A stretch of DNA of 64,000 nt from Sphingomonas metalli (GCF_014641735.1 NZ_BMIH01000001.1:831001-895000); one strand, 5' to 3'; positions 15,884 to 24,784 are shown, counted from the first letter of the stretch. The notes: a model not told the origin generated them from the letters alone. Translations and numbers: made by a program.

Positions 15884-16019
15884 CCTCCCCAGCTCGCTGG
15901 GGAGGGGGACCGCGCCCGCAGGGCGTGGTGGAGGGGGATCGCCGCGAGCGCTCCGCCTGCCGCTGCCCCCCTCCACCACCGCTTCGCGGCGGTCCCCCTC
16001 CCCGCTCGCGGGGAGGAGC
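15884..16019. repeat. Long imperfect palindrome between liuA and liuB
   Basis: The left arm (about 15884-15938) and right arm (about 15966-16019) are imperfect reverse complements built of CTCCCC, GGGGGACCGC and GTGGTGGAGGGGG blocks. It resembles the other GC-rich palindromes in the window in style. The right end supplies GGGGAGGAGCTG immediately before the liuB ATG, so the repeat appears to provide that gene's ribosome-binding site. Folding of the RNA could mask the site. Confidence 0.8.
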
Positions 16020-16021
16020 TG

Positions 16022-17620
16022 ATGTACGCAACCCTCGACACCCGCCTGTCGCGGGACGACGACAGCTTCCGCGCCAACGCCGCGCACAACCGCGCGCTCG
16101 CCGAGACGCTCCGCGCGCATGTCGCCCGCGCCGCTCTCGGCGGCGACGCGCGCGCCCGCGAGCGCCACGTCGCCCGCGGCAAGCTCCTCCCGCGCGACCG
16201 GGTGGAGCGACTGCTCGACCCCGGCGCACCGCTGCTGGAGATCGGCCAGCTCGCCGCCAACGGCCTCTACGACGATGCCGTGCCCGGCGCGGGCGTGATC
16301 GCGGGCATCGGGCGCGTCTCCGGGCGCGACTGCATGATCGTCGCCAATGATGCGACGGTGAAGGGCGGCACCTACTACCCCCTCACCGTCAAGAAGCATC
16401 TGCGCGCGCAGGAGATCGCGCGCGAGAACCGGCTGCCCTGCCTCTATCTGGTCGATTCGGGCGGCGCCAACCTGCCGCATCAGGCGGAGGTGTTCCCGGA
16501 TCGCGATCATTTCGGCCGCATCTTCTTCAACCAGGCGCAGATGTCGGCCGAGGGGATCGCGCAGATCGCCTGCGTGATGGGCAGCTGCACCGCGGGCGGC
16601 GCCTATGTCCCCGCCATGTCGGACGAGACGGTGATCGTTCGCGGACAGGGCACGATCTTCCTCGCCGGCCCGCCGCTGGTGAAGGCCGCGACCGGCGAGG
16701 TGATCAGCGCCGAGGAGCTGGGCGGCGCGGACACGCATGGCCGCCGCTCGGGCGTGGTCGATCATGTCGCCGCCGACGACGACCACGCCCTATCGATCGT
16801 CCGCGACATCGTCGCCACCCTGCCTCCGCCGCTGGTGCAGCCGGTCAACACCGCCCCGCCCCTGCCGCCGCTCTTCCCGGCCGAGGACCTGTACGGCATC
16901 GTGCCCCAGGACGTGCGCGCGCCCTATGACGTGCATGAGGTGATCGCCCGGATCGTCGACGCCAGCCGCTTCCACGAGTTCAAGCCGCTCTATGGCACCA
17001 CGCTCGTCTGCGGCTTTGCGCATATCCACGGCCTGCCGGTCGCGATACTCGCCAATAACGGCGTCCTCTTCTCCGAAAGTGCGCTGAAGGGCGCGCATTT
17101 CATCGAGCTCGCCTGCCAGCGCCGCGTGCCGCTCCTCTTCCTCCAGAACATCTCCGGCTTCATGGTCGGCGGCAAATACGAGGCGGAGGGGATCGCCAAG
17201 AACGGCGCGAAGCTGGTCACCGCCGTCGCCACCGCCTCCGTGCCCAAGATCACCGTGCTGATCGGCGGCAGCTTCGGCGCGGGCAATTACGGCATGTGCG
17301 GCCGCGCCTATTCGCCCCGCTTCCTGTTCAGCTGGCCGAATGCGCGGATCAGCGTGATGGGCGGCGAGCAGGCTGCCTCCGTCCTCGCCACCGTCCATCG
17401 CGACGCGGACAGCTGGACGCCCGAACAGGCCGAAGCCTTCAAGGCCCCGATCCGCGCGAAATATGAGGAGGAGGGCAATCCCCTCTACGCCACCGCGCGC
17501 CTGTGGGACGATGGCGTGATAGACCCGGTGCAGACCCGCGACGTGCTGGGCCTCGCGCTCGGCGCCTGCCTCAATGCCCCGATCCCGGAGGCGCCCCGGT
17601 TCGGGGTGTTCCGGATGTGA
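16022..17620 (+). CDS. liuB: Methylcrotonyl-CoA carboxylase, carboxyltransferase (beta) subunit
   Basis: Transfers the carboxyl group from biotin to 3-methylcrotonyl-CoA. It is 532 aa, the family length. Start ATG at 16022 lies 5-6 nt after GGAGGAG. Motifs are [38 protein letters not shown], the [16 protein letters not shown] oxyanion region and [18 protein letters not shown] near the end. The [17 protein letters not shown] loop is typical of acyl-CoA carboxyltransferases. The biotin-carrying partner is immediately downstream. Confidence 0.94.
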   Translation: MYATLDTRLSRDDDSFRANAAHNRALAETLRAHVARAALGGDARARERHVARGKLLPRDRVERLLDPGAPLLEIGQLAANGLYDDAVPGAGVIAGIGRVSGRDCMIVANDATVKGGTYYPLTVKKHLRAQEIARENRLPCLYLVDSGGANLPHQAEVFPDRDHFGRIFFNQAQMSAEGIAQIACVMGSCTAGGAYVPAMSDETVIVRGQGTIFLAGPPLVKAATGEVISAEELGGADTHGRRSGVVDHVAADDDHALSIVRDIVATLPPPLVQPVNTAPPLPPLFPAEDLYGIVPQDVRAPYDVHEVIARIVDASRFHEFKPLYGTTLVCGFAHIHGLPVAILANNGVLFSESALKGAHFIELACQRRVPLLFLQNISGFMVGGKYEAEGIAKNGAKLVTAVATASVPKITVLIGGSFGAGNYGMCGRAYSPRFLFSWPNARISVMGGEQAASVLATVHRDADSWTPEQAEAFKAPIRAKYEEEGNPLYATARLWDDGVIDPVQTRDVLGLALGACLNAPIPEAPRFGVFRM

Positions 17621-17634
17621 GCAAGGACGCGCCC

Positions 17635-19482
17635 ATGATCGAATCGCTCCTCATCGCCAATCGCGGCGAGATCGCCTGCCGGATCATCCGCACCGCCCGC
17701 GCGCTCGGCATCCGCACCATCGCCGTCCATTCGGACGCCGACGCCGCCGCGCTGCACGTGCGCGAGGCGGACGAGGCGGTGCGGATCGGCCTCGCGCCCG
17801 CGCGCGAGAGCTATCTGGTCGCCGACGCGATCCTCGCCGCCGCGCGGGAAAGCGGCGCTGCGGCGATCCATCCCGGCTATGGCTTCCTGTCGGAGAATGC
17901 CGACTTCGCCGAGGCGGTGATCGCCGCCGGGCTGGTCTGGGTCGGCCCCGATCCCGCCAGCATCCGCGCCATGGGGCTGAAGGACGCGGCCAAGGAACGG
18001 ATGATCGCCGCGGGCGTGCCCGTCACCCCCGGCTATCTGGGCGACGACCAGTCCGACGCGCGGCTGTTCGCGGAGGCGGAGGCGATCGGCTGGCCCGTCC
18101 TGATCAAGGCGGTGGCCGGTGGCGGCGGCAAGGGGATGCGCCGGGTCGATGCCGCGGCCGACTTCGCCGACGCGCTCGCCTCCTGCCGGCGCGAGGCGGC
18201 GGCGGCGTTCGGCGACGAGCGGGTGCTGCTGGAGAAGTACATCCTCTCGCCCCGCCATATCGAGGTACAGGTGTTCGGCGACCGGCACGGCCAGGTCGTC
18301 CACCTGTTCGAGCGCGACTGCTCGCTCCAGCGCCGCCACCAGAAGGTGATCGAGGAGGCCCCTGCCCCCGGCATGGACGACGCCACCCGCGCCGCGGTCT
18401 GCGAGGCGGCGGTGCGCGCCGCCCGCGCGGTCGACTATGTCGGCGCGGGCACGATCGAGTTCATCGCCGATGCCAGCACCGGCCTGTCCGCCGACTGCAT
18501 CTGGTTCATGGAGATGAACACCCGGCTCCAGGTCGAGCATCCGGTCACCGAGGCGATTACCGGGGTCGATCTGGTCGAATGGCAGTTGCGCATCGCCGCG
18601 GGCGAGCCGCTGCCGCTGGCGCAGGAGGCGCTGGCGATCCACGGCCATGCGATCGAGGCGCGCCTCTATGCCGAGGACCCTGCGAAGGGCTTCCTCCCCT
18701 CGACCGGGACGCTCACGGCCTTTTCGCTGGGCGACGGCGTGCGCGTCGACAGCGGCGTGGAGGAAGGCGACGCCATCTCGCCCTGGTACGATCCGATGAT
18801 CGCCAAGCTGATCGCGCATGGCGACACGCGCGAGGAGGCGCGCGCGGCGCTGGCCGGAGCGCTCGACGCGACCGTGGTCTGGCCGGTGCGCAGCAATGCC
18901 GGCTTCCTCGTCGAGGCGCTCGACCACCCCGATTTCGTCGCGGGCCGCGTCGATACCGGCCTGATCGCACGCGAGGGGGAGGCGCTGATGCCGCCCGCCC
19001 GGCCGAGCGAGGAGGCGCTGGGGGCCGCCGCGGCGCTGCTCGCCCCGCCGGGGCCGCTGTCCGGCTTCCGCCTCAACGCGCCGCGGCGCGCCGAGAGCCT
19101 GTTCCTGCTCGACGGTCAGCCGATCGGCATCGCGTCGGCGCGGCACGGTCACGCCGCCCGCACCCTGCCCGACGGCCGGCTGCTGGTAGCGGAGGGCGGG
19201 CAGAGCTGGGTCCTCTCGCCGTGGCGCGCCGATGGCGGAGCCGAGGGCGCGGGGAGCGACGGGGCGATCCTGTCGCCCATGCCCGGCCGCGTGATCGCGG
19301 TCGACGTCGCCGCCGGCCAGCCGGTAATTAAGGGCCAGCGGCTCGTCACCATCGAGGCGATGAAGATGGAACATGCGCTCACCGCGCCGTTCGACGGCAC
19401 CGTCGCCGAGCTGCCCGTCGCCACCGGCGCGCAGGTGGCCGAGGGCGCGCTCTTGGTGCGCATCGCGACGGAGGATCAGTGA
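17635..19482 (+). CDS. liuD: Methylcrotonyl-CoA carboxylase, biotin (alpha) subunit
   Basis: ATP-dependent biotin carboxylase fused to a biotin carrier. It is 615 aa from ATG 17635, which matches the family start (MIESLLIANRGEIACRI); a GTG overlapping the liuB stop (17617) is an alternative. The ATP-grasp loop GGGGKGMRR is at 162-170, the substrate loops KYILSPRHIEVQVFGD and MEMNTRLQVEHPVTE follow, and the biotinylated lysine is K577 in EAMKMEH. The enzyme depends on biotin, and the bioFDA operon lies 0.6 kb away. Confidence 0.93.
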   Translation: MIESLLIANRGEIACRIIRTARALGIRTIAVHSDADAAALHVREADEAVRIGLAPARESYLVADAILAAARESGAAAIHPGYGFLSENADFAEAVIAAGLVWVGPDPASIRAMGLKDAAKERMIAAGVPVTPGYLGDDQSDARLFAEAEAIGWPVLIKAVAGGGGKGMRRVDAAADFADALASCRREAAAAFGDERVLLEKYILSPRHIEVQVFGDRHGQVVHLFERDCSLQRRHQKVIEEAPAPGMDDATRAAVCEAAVRAARAVDYVGAGTIEFIADASTGLSADCIWFMEMNTRLQVEHPVTEAITGVDLVEWQLRIAAGEPLPLAQEALAIHGHAIEARLYAEDPAKGFLPSTGTLTAFSLGDGVRVDSGVEEGDAISPWYDPMIAKLIAHGDTREEARAALAGALDATVVWPVRSNAGFLVEALDHPDFVAGRVDTGLIAREGEALMPPARPSEEALGAAAALLAPPGPLSGFRLNAPRRAESLFLLDGQPIGIASARHGHAARTLPDGRLLVAEGGQSWVLSPWRADGGAEGAGSDGAILSPMPGRVIAVDVAAGQPVIKGQRLVTIEAMKMEHALTAPFDGTVAELPVATGAQVAEGALLVRIATEDQ

Positions 19483-19931
19483 TGGCGGGACGCGTCTTCG
19501 AGGACTGGCAGGTCGGCGACCGGATCGCGCACGAGATCCGCCGGACGGTGACCGAGACCGACAATCTCCTCTTCTCGACCATGACCCACAATCCCCAGCC
19601 GCTGCACATTGATGCGGAGGCGGCGCGGGCGAGCGAGTTCGGCCGGATCCTCGTCAACGGCACCTTCACCTTTGCGCTGATGGTCGGCCTGTCGGTGGCG
19701 GACACGACGCTCGGCGTGCTGGTCGCGAACCTCGGCTACGACAAGCTGGTGATGCCGAAACCGGTGTTCCTGGGCGACACGCTGCATGCGACGAGCGAGG
19801 TGGTGGAACTGCGCGAGAGCCGCTCGCGGCCCGAGGCGGGGCTGGTGACGTTCCGGCACGAGATGGGGAACCAGCGGGGGGAGATCGTCTGCCAGTGCCT
19901 GCGGACGGCGCTGGTGAAGCGGCGGGGGTGA
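19482..19931 (+). CDS. MaoC-family (R)-hydratase-like protein
   Basis: A 149-aa hot-dog-fold protein. ATG at 19482 is preceded by GGAGG; it overlaps the liuD stop by 1 nt. The hydratase-2 motif is visible in the TETDNLLFSTMTHNPQPLHID stretch, with D, N and H in the catalytic spacing, and EFGRILVNGTFTFALM follows. Its coupling to the carboxylase genes suggests hydration of a branched unsaturated acyl-CoA, perhaps 3-methylglutaconyl-CoA or a related intermediate, but a classical crotonase LiuC is not present here. That role is inferred. Confidence 0.85.
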   Translation: MAGRVFEDWQVGDRIAHEIRRTVTETDNLLFSTMTHNPQPLHIDAEAARASEFGRILVNGTFTFALMVGLSVADTTLGVLVANLGYDKLVMPKPVFLGDTLHATSEVVELRESRSRPEAGLVTFRHEMGNQRGEIVCQCLRTALVKRRG

Positions 19932-19990
19932 GCGGCGGGCATCGCGCCTTTCCTCCGACTGGTCGGAGCCTGATCCACTCGACCGGAACC

Positions 19991-20070
19991 GTCGCCCCAG
20001 CGCAGGCTGGGGCCTCTTGCGGCTCTTGCTGCGCACCAAACGGGAGATCCCAGCCTTCGCTGGGATGACG
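19991..20070 (-). repeat. Dispersed palindromic repeat, copy 2 (inverted relative to 6072)
   Basis: The reverse complement of this 80-bp stretch starts CGTCATCCCAGCGAAGGCTG and ends CAGCCTGCGCTGGGGCGAC, as in the copy at 6072-6153; the centre differs. It sits between the converging MaoC and bioA genes, again at a transcript-end position. Confidence 0.85.
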
Positions 20071-20120
20071 CTGGCGGGACCAGAGCCAAATCCGCGCACG
20101 TCCCGGAGGGGAGGGATGGG

Positions 20121-21362
20121 TTACATCTCCACCGCCTCCCCGATCGCCGCCCACACGCGATCCAGATCCGCCGCGTCGATGCAGTAAGGCGGCATCACGT
20201 AGATCGTGTCGCCCAGCGGCCTCACCAGCAGGTCGTGCTCGCGGAAGAAGCGCAGGAGCCGCGGCCCGGCGTCCGACAGATAGCCCTCGCCCCCCACATC
20301 CAGCGCCGCGATCGTCCCCAGCTGCCGCGCGCTCCGCACGCGCGGATGCTCCGCCAGCTCCGCCAGCCGCTCGGCCTGCCGAGCCGCCAGCGTATCGATT
20401 TGCGCCTGCACCGGCTCGTCGCGCCAGATAGCGAGGTTGGCGTTCGCCGCGGCACAGGCGATCGGATTGGCGGTGTAGCTGGAGGAGTGAAAGAACATCC
20501 GCGCCCGGTCGGTCGACCAGTGCGCCGCGAACAGCGGCTCGCTCGCCAGCGTCACCGCGAGCGGGATCGCGCCGCCGGTCAGCCCCTTGGACAGGCAGAG
20601 GATATCGGGCACCACATCCGCCTGTTCGCAGGCGAGCAGCGTGCCCGTCCGGCCCCAGCCGGTCATCACCTCGTCAGCGATGAACAGCACGCCCGTGGCC
20701 GCGCAGATCGCGCGCATCTCCGCCAGCACCCAGGGCGGATAGATCAGCATGCCCCCCGCGCCGAGGATCAGCGGTTCGACGATGAACGCCGCCGCGCCCC
20801 TCGTACAGGCCCGCTCCAGTGCGTCGAGGGTGGCCTGCTCGGCCCCGGCATGTGGAAAAGGGATGGTGCCAACATCGAACAGCAGCGGCGCATAGGGGCG
20901 GTTGAACACGCCCCGCTCGCCTACCGACATCGCGCCGATCGTGTCGCCATGATAGCTGTGCTCGAGCACCAGGATGCGATGCCGCGCCTCGCCCCGCGCC
21001 GCCCAATAGCCCAGCGCCATCTTCAGCGCGACCTCGACGCTGGTCGAGCCGGAATCGCTGAAGAACACGCGGGTCAGCGGCTCGGGAGTGATCGCGATCA
21101 GCGCGCGCGCCAGATCCTCGGCCGGCTGGTGCGTCCAGCCGGCGAAGATGATCTGGTCGAGCCGCCCCGCCTGCTCGCGAATTGCCGCGACGATGCGAGG
21201 GTGATTATGGCCGTGCGTCGTCACCCACCAGCTCGAGATCGCATCGACGATCCGCCGCCCGTCGGCGGTGTGGAGCGCCGCGCCCTCGCCATGCGTCACC
21301 AGCGGGATCGGCTCGCCCAGCCCATGCTGGGTAAAGGGGTGCCAGACGGGCGAGCCGCTCAC
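20121..21362 (-). CDS. bioA: Adenosylmethionine-8-amino-7-oxononanoate aminotransferase BioA
   Basis: PLP enzyme that aminates KAPA to DAPA in biotin synthesis. It has 413 aa from a GTG that overlaps the bioD stop by 4 nt. The much longer frame upstream is only the antisense of coding composition across bioD. Features include WHPFTQHG (7-14), SSWWVTTHGHNHP, EHSYHGDTIGAMS (134-146), IADEVMTGWGRTG (228-240) and the PLP lysine K259 in CLSKGLTGGAIPL. It is the last gene of bioF-bioD-bioA. Confidence 0.95.
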   Translation of the reverse strand: MSGSPVWHPFTQHGLGEPIPLVTHGEGAALHTADGRRIVDAISSWWVTTHGHNHPRIVAAIREQAGRLDQIIFAGWTHQPAEDLARALIAITPEPLTRVFFSDSGSTSVEVALKMALGYWAARGEARHRILVLEHSYHGDTIGAMSVGERGVFNRPYAPLLFDVGTIPFPHAGAEQATLDALERACTRGAAAFIVEPLILGAGGMLIYPPWVLAEMRAICAATGVLFIADEVMTGWGRTGTLLACEQADVVPDILCLSKGLTGGAIPLAVTLASEPLFAAHWSTDRARMFFHSSSYTANPIACAAANANLAIWRDEPVQAQIDTLAARQAERLAELAEHPRVRSARQLGTIAALDVGGEGYLSDAGPRLLRFFREHDLLVRPLGDTIYVMPPYCIDAADLDRVWAAIGEAVEM

Positions 21363-21979
21363 CGGAAGTCCGCCGGATCGAAGGCGCCGGCAAAGGCGCG
21401 GGCCAGCGTGTCCGCGTCCAGCGGCGCCAGCAGCGGCAGCCGCCCCAGCCGCCGCACGCCCCCAATCGCCGCGATCGTCGCCTCGCTGTCCTCGACCGGA
21501 CCGCCGATGAAGGCGATGCCGCGGATCGGCACGCCGCGGCTGCGCAACGCCTCCAGGGTGAGCAGGCTGTGGTTGATCGTGCCCAGCGCCGTCCGCGCGA
21601 CCACCACCACCGGCTGCCCCCAGTGCGCGAACAGGTCGGCGAACAGCAGATGGCGCGTCACCGGCACCAGCGCCCCGCCCGCGCCCTCCACCACCAGCGG
21701 GCCGTCGCCCGGCGGCAGCGCCAGCCGGGCAGGATCGATCGCCACGCCGTCGATCTCCGCGGCGCGGTGCGGTGAGCAGGGCGTGGCCAGCCGATAGGCT
21801 TCGGGCAGGACCTGCGCCGGGGCGACGCCCAGACCGGTGACGGTGGCGGCGTCGCTGCCGTCCGCCAGCCCCGCCTGCACCGGCTTCCAGTAACGCGCGC
21901 CCAGCATCGCCGCGAGGCCCGCCGCGAACACGGTCTTGCCGATATCGGTATCGGTCCCCGTCACCACTGTCACGCTCAT
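21359..21979 (-). CDS. bioD: Dethiobiotin synthetase BioD
   Basis: ATP-dependent ring closure of DAPA to dethiobiotin. It has 206 aa, with the P-loop GTDTDIGKT at 8-16. VEGAGGALVP carries the second nucleotide/Mg segment, and later ALGTINHSLLTLEALRSRG is typical of the family. It overlaps bioF and bioA by 4 nt on either side (ATGA and GTGA). Confidence 0.94.
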   Translation of the reverse strand: MSVTVVTGTDTDIGKTVFAAGLAAMLGARYWKPVQAGLADGSDAATVTGLGVAPAQVLPEAYRLATPCSPHRAAEIDGVAIDPARLALPPGDGPLVVEGAGGALVPVTRHLLFADLFAHWGQPVVVVARTALGTINHSLLTLEALRSRGVPIRGIAFIGGPVEDSEATIAAIGGVRRLGRLPLLAPLDADTLARAFAGAFDPADFR

Positions 21980-23097
21980 GCCCGCGCCTCCGCGATCGCA
22001 GACGCGAGCGCGGCCAGGTCATCCTCCGTCGCATGCAGGGTCAGCGAGATGCGCAGGCGCGCCGTTCCGCTGGGCACGGTCGGCGGCCGGATGCCGCGCA
22101 CGTCGAAGCCCCGGGCCTGGAGGGCGCCGGCGACCCGCATCGCCTCGCCATCGTTGCCGAGGATCAGCGGCACGATCTGCGTCCCTTCGATCGAGGCGCC
22201 GAGCGGCCCGAGCCGCCGCCCCGCCGCCGCGATCAGCGCGTGGAGCCGTGCCCGCCGCTCCGGCTCGGCATCGAGCAGCCTCAGGCTCTCCTGCGCGGCG
22301 ACCGCCATCAGCGGCGACGGCGCGGTGGAGAAGATGAAGCCGCGGCCGCGCGTCACCAGGAAATCGCGGACGATCCGCGGCCCGCAGACCAATGCGCCCT
22401 CGCAGCCCAGCGCCTTGCCGAAGGTCTTGAGCGTGATGACGTTGCCGCGCCCGTCCAGTTCCGCCGCCAGGCCGCGGCCGCCCGTGCCCCACACGCCCGT
22501 CGCATGCGCCTCGTCGACGATCAGCACCGCATCGTGCCGATCGGCGATGGCGGCCAGCGCGGCGAGCGGGGCGCAGTCGCCGTCCATGCTGTACAGGCTC
22601 TCGACCACGATCCACGGCGTCCCCGTGCCGCCGCGCGTACGCCAGCCGGCGATCGCATCGGCAAAGGCATCGGCATCGTTGTGCGCCGCCGCCACCGCCT
22701 CCGCCCGGCCCAGCCGCATTCCGTCATGCGCGCTGGCATGGACCAGCGCGTCGTGGACGATCAGGTCGCCCCGCTGGGGCAGCGCCGACAGCATCGCGAC
22801 ATTGGCGGCATAGCCGCTGCCGAAGAACAGGGTCGCCTCGACGCCGAAGGTCGCTGCGCCCGCCGCCTCCAGCGCCTCATGCTCGGGCGCATTGCCGCGC
22901 AGCAGCCGCGAGCCGCCCGATCCGATCCCCACGCCCGCCGCCAGGGCCCGCGCCACCGCGTCGCGGACGGGGCGCGCGTCGGCCAGCGCCAGATAGTCGT
23001 TGGATGCGAAATCGCGCCCCCGGCGCGGCACCAGCCGCCGCAGTCGACCGCGCGATTCGAGGGCGGCGAGGTCCGCATGATGGGCGGCGAAGGTCAT
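21976..23097 (-). CDS. bioF: 8-amino-7-oxononanoate synthase BioF
   Basis: PLP-dependent condensation of pimeloyl thioester with alanine. ATG 23097 gives 373 aa, near family length; the longer open frame reaches into the small-RNA region and is rejected. ASNDYLALAD (31-40), the GSGGSRLLRGN substrate loop (59-69), IVDEAHATGVWG (193-204) and the PLP lysine K228 in TLKTFGKALG are clear. It is the first gene of bioFDA. bioB, bioC and bioH are absent from the window. Confidence 0.94.
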   Translation of the reverse strand: MTFAAHHADLAALESRGRLRRLVPRRGRDFASNDYLALADARPVRDAVARALAAGVGIGSGGSRLLRGNAPEHEALEAAGAATFGVEATLFFGSGYAANVAMLSALPQRGDLIVHDALVHASAHDGMRLGRAEAVAAAHNDADAFADAIAGWRTRGGTGTPWIVVESLYSMDGDCAPLAALAAIADRHDAVLIVDEAHATGVWGTGGRGLAAELDGRGNVITLKTFGKALGCEGALVCGPRIVRDFLVTRGRGFIFSTAPSPLMAVAAQESLRLLDAEPERRARLHALIAAAGRRLGPLGASIEGTQIVPLILGNDGEAMRVAGALQARGFDVRGIRPPTVPSGTARLRISLTLHATEDDLAALASAIAEARA

Positions 23098-23198
23098 GCC
23101 GGACGCCTTACGGACCGGCCCCGATCCCGACAAGCGGACGGACCGGTGCTCCTCCGGGACCGGCGGCTGCGGAACATGGTTAATTTTTGACGGCGGAC

Positions 23199-23228
23199 TT
23201 GAACAATCGCGCGGCTTGCCCATTTATG
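23199..23228 (+). promoter_or_regulatory. Putative promoter of the small-RNA candidate
   Basis: TTGAAC (23199-23204) and TTTATG (23223-23228) form -35 and -10 like elements 18 bp apart, placed so that transcription would begin near 23234, directly at the first hairpin. It is divergent from bioF. This is pattern-based only. Confidence 0.4.
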
Positions 23229-23230
23229 CC

Positions 23231-23341
23231 CTGTACGGTTTCGTGTCCCCCCTTTCGCGAGGCCGTACGACACGCTTTCAGCGTGTCTCCTCCCTGAACC
23301 TAGGCCACCCCGTGCGGACTACCCGCGGGGTGGTTTTTTTT
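23231..23341 (+). ncRNA. Candidate small regulatory RNA with anti-Shine-Dalgarno motif
   Basis: A stretch of about 110 nt not explained by any gene. Hairpin 1 pairs GTACGG (23233-23238) with CCGTAC (23263-23268) and has a C-rich loop (GTGTCCCCCC). Hairpin 2 is a perfect 7-bp stem, GACACGC/GCGTGTC (23269-23287). An exposed CTCCTCCC (23287-23294) could pair with Shine-Dalgarno sequences. A strong intrinsic terminator ends the RNA. The CUCCUCCC element recalls the CcsR-type small RNAs of Rhodobacter, but relationship by descent is not established. Confidence 0.6.
23305..23341 (+). terminator. Intrinsic terminator of the small-RNA candidate
   Basis: CCACCCCG (23305-23312) pairs perfectly with CGGGGTGG (23326-23333) and is followed by eight T residues (23334-23341). 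The T run works only on the plus strand. No plus-strand protein gene lies upstream for it to serve, since bioF is read the other way. Confidence 0.9.
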
Positions 23342-23346
23342 GGCCG

Positions 23347-24192
23347 CTATTCCGCCGCCATCGGCAGGGCGCTGGCCAGCGCCTCGTCGGCGAGCGCGTC
23401 GATCACGTCGCGCACCAGCGCCGCCGTCGGGGCCAGCCCCGCCCCCGGCCTGTCGAGCGCGGCATCGAGATAGAGCGAGCGGTCGATCTCCAGTTGCAGC
23501 GCATGGATGCGCCGGGCTGGCCGCCCATGCCGCTCGACGATATGCCCGCCCGCATAGGGCAGGTTGATCGCCGGCGCGCACCCTCCGCCCGCCAGCGCCG
23601 CCTCCGCCCGCGCGACGAAGCGCGGCGCCGCGGTGCGACCGAAACGGTCGCCGATCACCATGCGCGCGCCGTCTTCGCCCAGCGGGGGCATCGAATGGAG
23701 GTCGAGCAGCACCGCCGTCCCGAACCGCGCACGCGCCGCCGCCAGCGCCGCCTCCACCGCCATATGATAGGGGCGATGGGCCGCGGCGATCCGCGCCGCG
23801 ATATCCGCCGCCGCGAACCGCCCGCGCCAGAGCGTCTGGTTGCCCGACGCGCGCCGCGGCACCAGCCCCAGCCCGCTGCGCACCCGCGCGCTGTGGTGCA
23901 TGTGGCCGGGGATCGCGCCGACGTCGATCCGCGGATCGCGCTCGCGCTCGCTGCGGTTCAGGTCGATCCAGGCGCGCGCATGCCGCTGGATCAGCATCGT
24001 CTCGCCGCGCCACGCCGCCCGCGCCACGGCATCGACATGGCGGTCCTCGAGCGGCCGCAGCGCCGCCTCCGGCACCGCCAGCGCGGCGAGCAGCGCATCC
24101 GGATAGAGGCGCCCGGCGTGCGGCACCGACACCACGACCGGCGATGCCGGCACGGCCGCACCCAGCCGTTCGAGTGTCTCTGGCTGTTCCAC
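23347..24192 (-). CDS. N-formylglutamate amidohydrolase family protein
   Basis: A hydrolase that releases formate from N-formylglutamate or related N-formyl amino acids. VVVSVPHAGRLYP, LEDRHVDAVA, ARAWIDLNRSERE and the LLDLHSMPP segment match the family and contain likely metal/catalytic His, Asp and Glu. The start is uncertain: GTG at 24192 leaves the usual 15-20 residues before VPHAG, while the only upstream ATG (24288) would overlap the divergent cpdR start. No other histidine-utilisation gene is adjacent. Confidence 0.85.
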   Translation of the reverse strand: MEQPETLERLGAAVPASPVVVSVPHAGRLYPDALLAALAVPEAALRPLEDRHVDAVARAAWRGETMLIQRHARAWIDLNRSERERDPRIDVGAIPGHMHHSARVRSGLGLVPRRASGNQTLWRGRFAAADIAARIAAAHRPYHMAVEAALAAARARFGTAVLLDLHSMPPLGEDGARMVIGDRFGRTAAPRFVARAEAALAGGGCAPAINLPYAGGHIVERHGRPARRIHALQLEIDRSLYLDAALDRPGAGLAPTAALVRDVIDALADEALASALPMAAE

Positions 24193-24286
24193 CCGTATCA
24201 GCGTAGGACGGATGCGCGCCGGTTTCGACTGGAAATCCGCGCCGCCGCGGACATAGGTGGCGCATGAACATTCGCGAGGCACGGTC

Positions 24287-24664
24287 ATGACACGGATATT
24301 GCTGGCCGAGGACGATCAGGTGATGCGCACGTATCTGACGCGCGCGCTCGAAAAGGCGGGCTATCTGGTCGACGCGGTCGATCGCGGCACCGCGGCGCTG
24401 CCGCTGCTCGAGGCGCATCGCTTCGACCTGCTGCTCACCGATATCGTCATGCCCGAGATGGACGGGATCGAGCTCGCCCAGCGCGCCGCCGAGCTGGCGC
24501 CGGCGATGCGGGTGATGTTCATCACCGGCTTCGCCGCCGTGACGCTGCGCGCCGGCGAGGCGATGCCCAATGCCCGCATCCTGTCCAAGCCCTTCCACCT
24601 GCGCGAGCTGGTGGCGGAGGTGGACCGCATGTTCGCCCCCGATCTGGCGAGCGGACACAACTGA
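24287..24664 (+). CDS. cpdR: CpdR-like single-domain response regulator
   Basis: A 125-aa receiver-only protein starting MTRILLAEDD, with phospho-Asp D52 in LLTDIVMPEMDGIELA, MFITGFAAVTL and SKPFHLRELV. These match alphaproteobacterial CpdR, which when unphosphorylated recruits ClpXP to degrade cell-cycle proteins such as CtrA regulators. Start at 24287 is supported by alignment and the GCGAGG upstream; an earlier in-frame ATG adds ten unsupported residues. The CckA-ChpT phosphorelay genes are elsewhere. Confidence 0.9.
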   Translation: MTRILLAEDDQVMRTYLTRALEKAGYLVDAVDRGTAALPLLEAHRFDLLLTDIVMPEMDGIELAQRAAELAPAMRVMFITGFAAVTLRAGEAMPNARILSKPFHLRELVAEVDRMFAPDLASGHN

Positions 24665-24709
24665 CCGCTTGCGCCGGCCGATTTGCGCGGCTAGAGGCGA
24701 CCACCTTAC

Positions 24710-24784
24710 GGGCGTGTAGCTCAGTGGTAGAGCACTGTGTTGACATCGCAGGGGTCGCAAGTTCAATCCTTGCCACGCCCACCA
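24710..24784 (+). tRNA. tRNA-Val(GAC)
   Basis: A 75-nt cloverleaf including encoded CCA. The acceptor GGGCGTG pairs with CACGCCC, the D arm contains AGCTCAGTGGTAGAGC, the anticodon loop is TTGACAT (anticodon GAC, valine), and the T arm is GCAAGTTCAATCCTTGC. The prophage integrase lies 12 nt beyond the CCA, so the 3' half of this gene is the probable integration target (attL). Confidence 0.97.

Noticed and set aside
8917..16019. Insertion sequence ends at the long inverted repeats
   Set aside because: The two palindromes contain no transposase or target duplications; they are intergenic repeats.
20121..22034. Single 637-codon frame suggesting a fused upstream domain on BioA
   Set aside because: The upstream half is the alternate frame of bioD. 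BioA starts at the GTG overlapping the bioD stop and has normal length.
23098..23230. Possible BioR operator upstream of bioF
   Set aside because: No TTATNNATAA-type BioR box is present in this interval.
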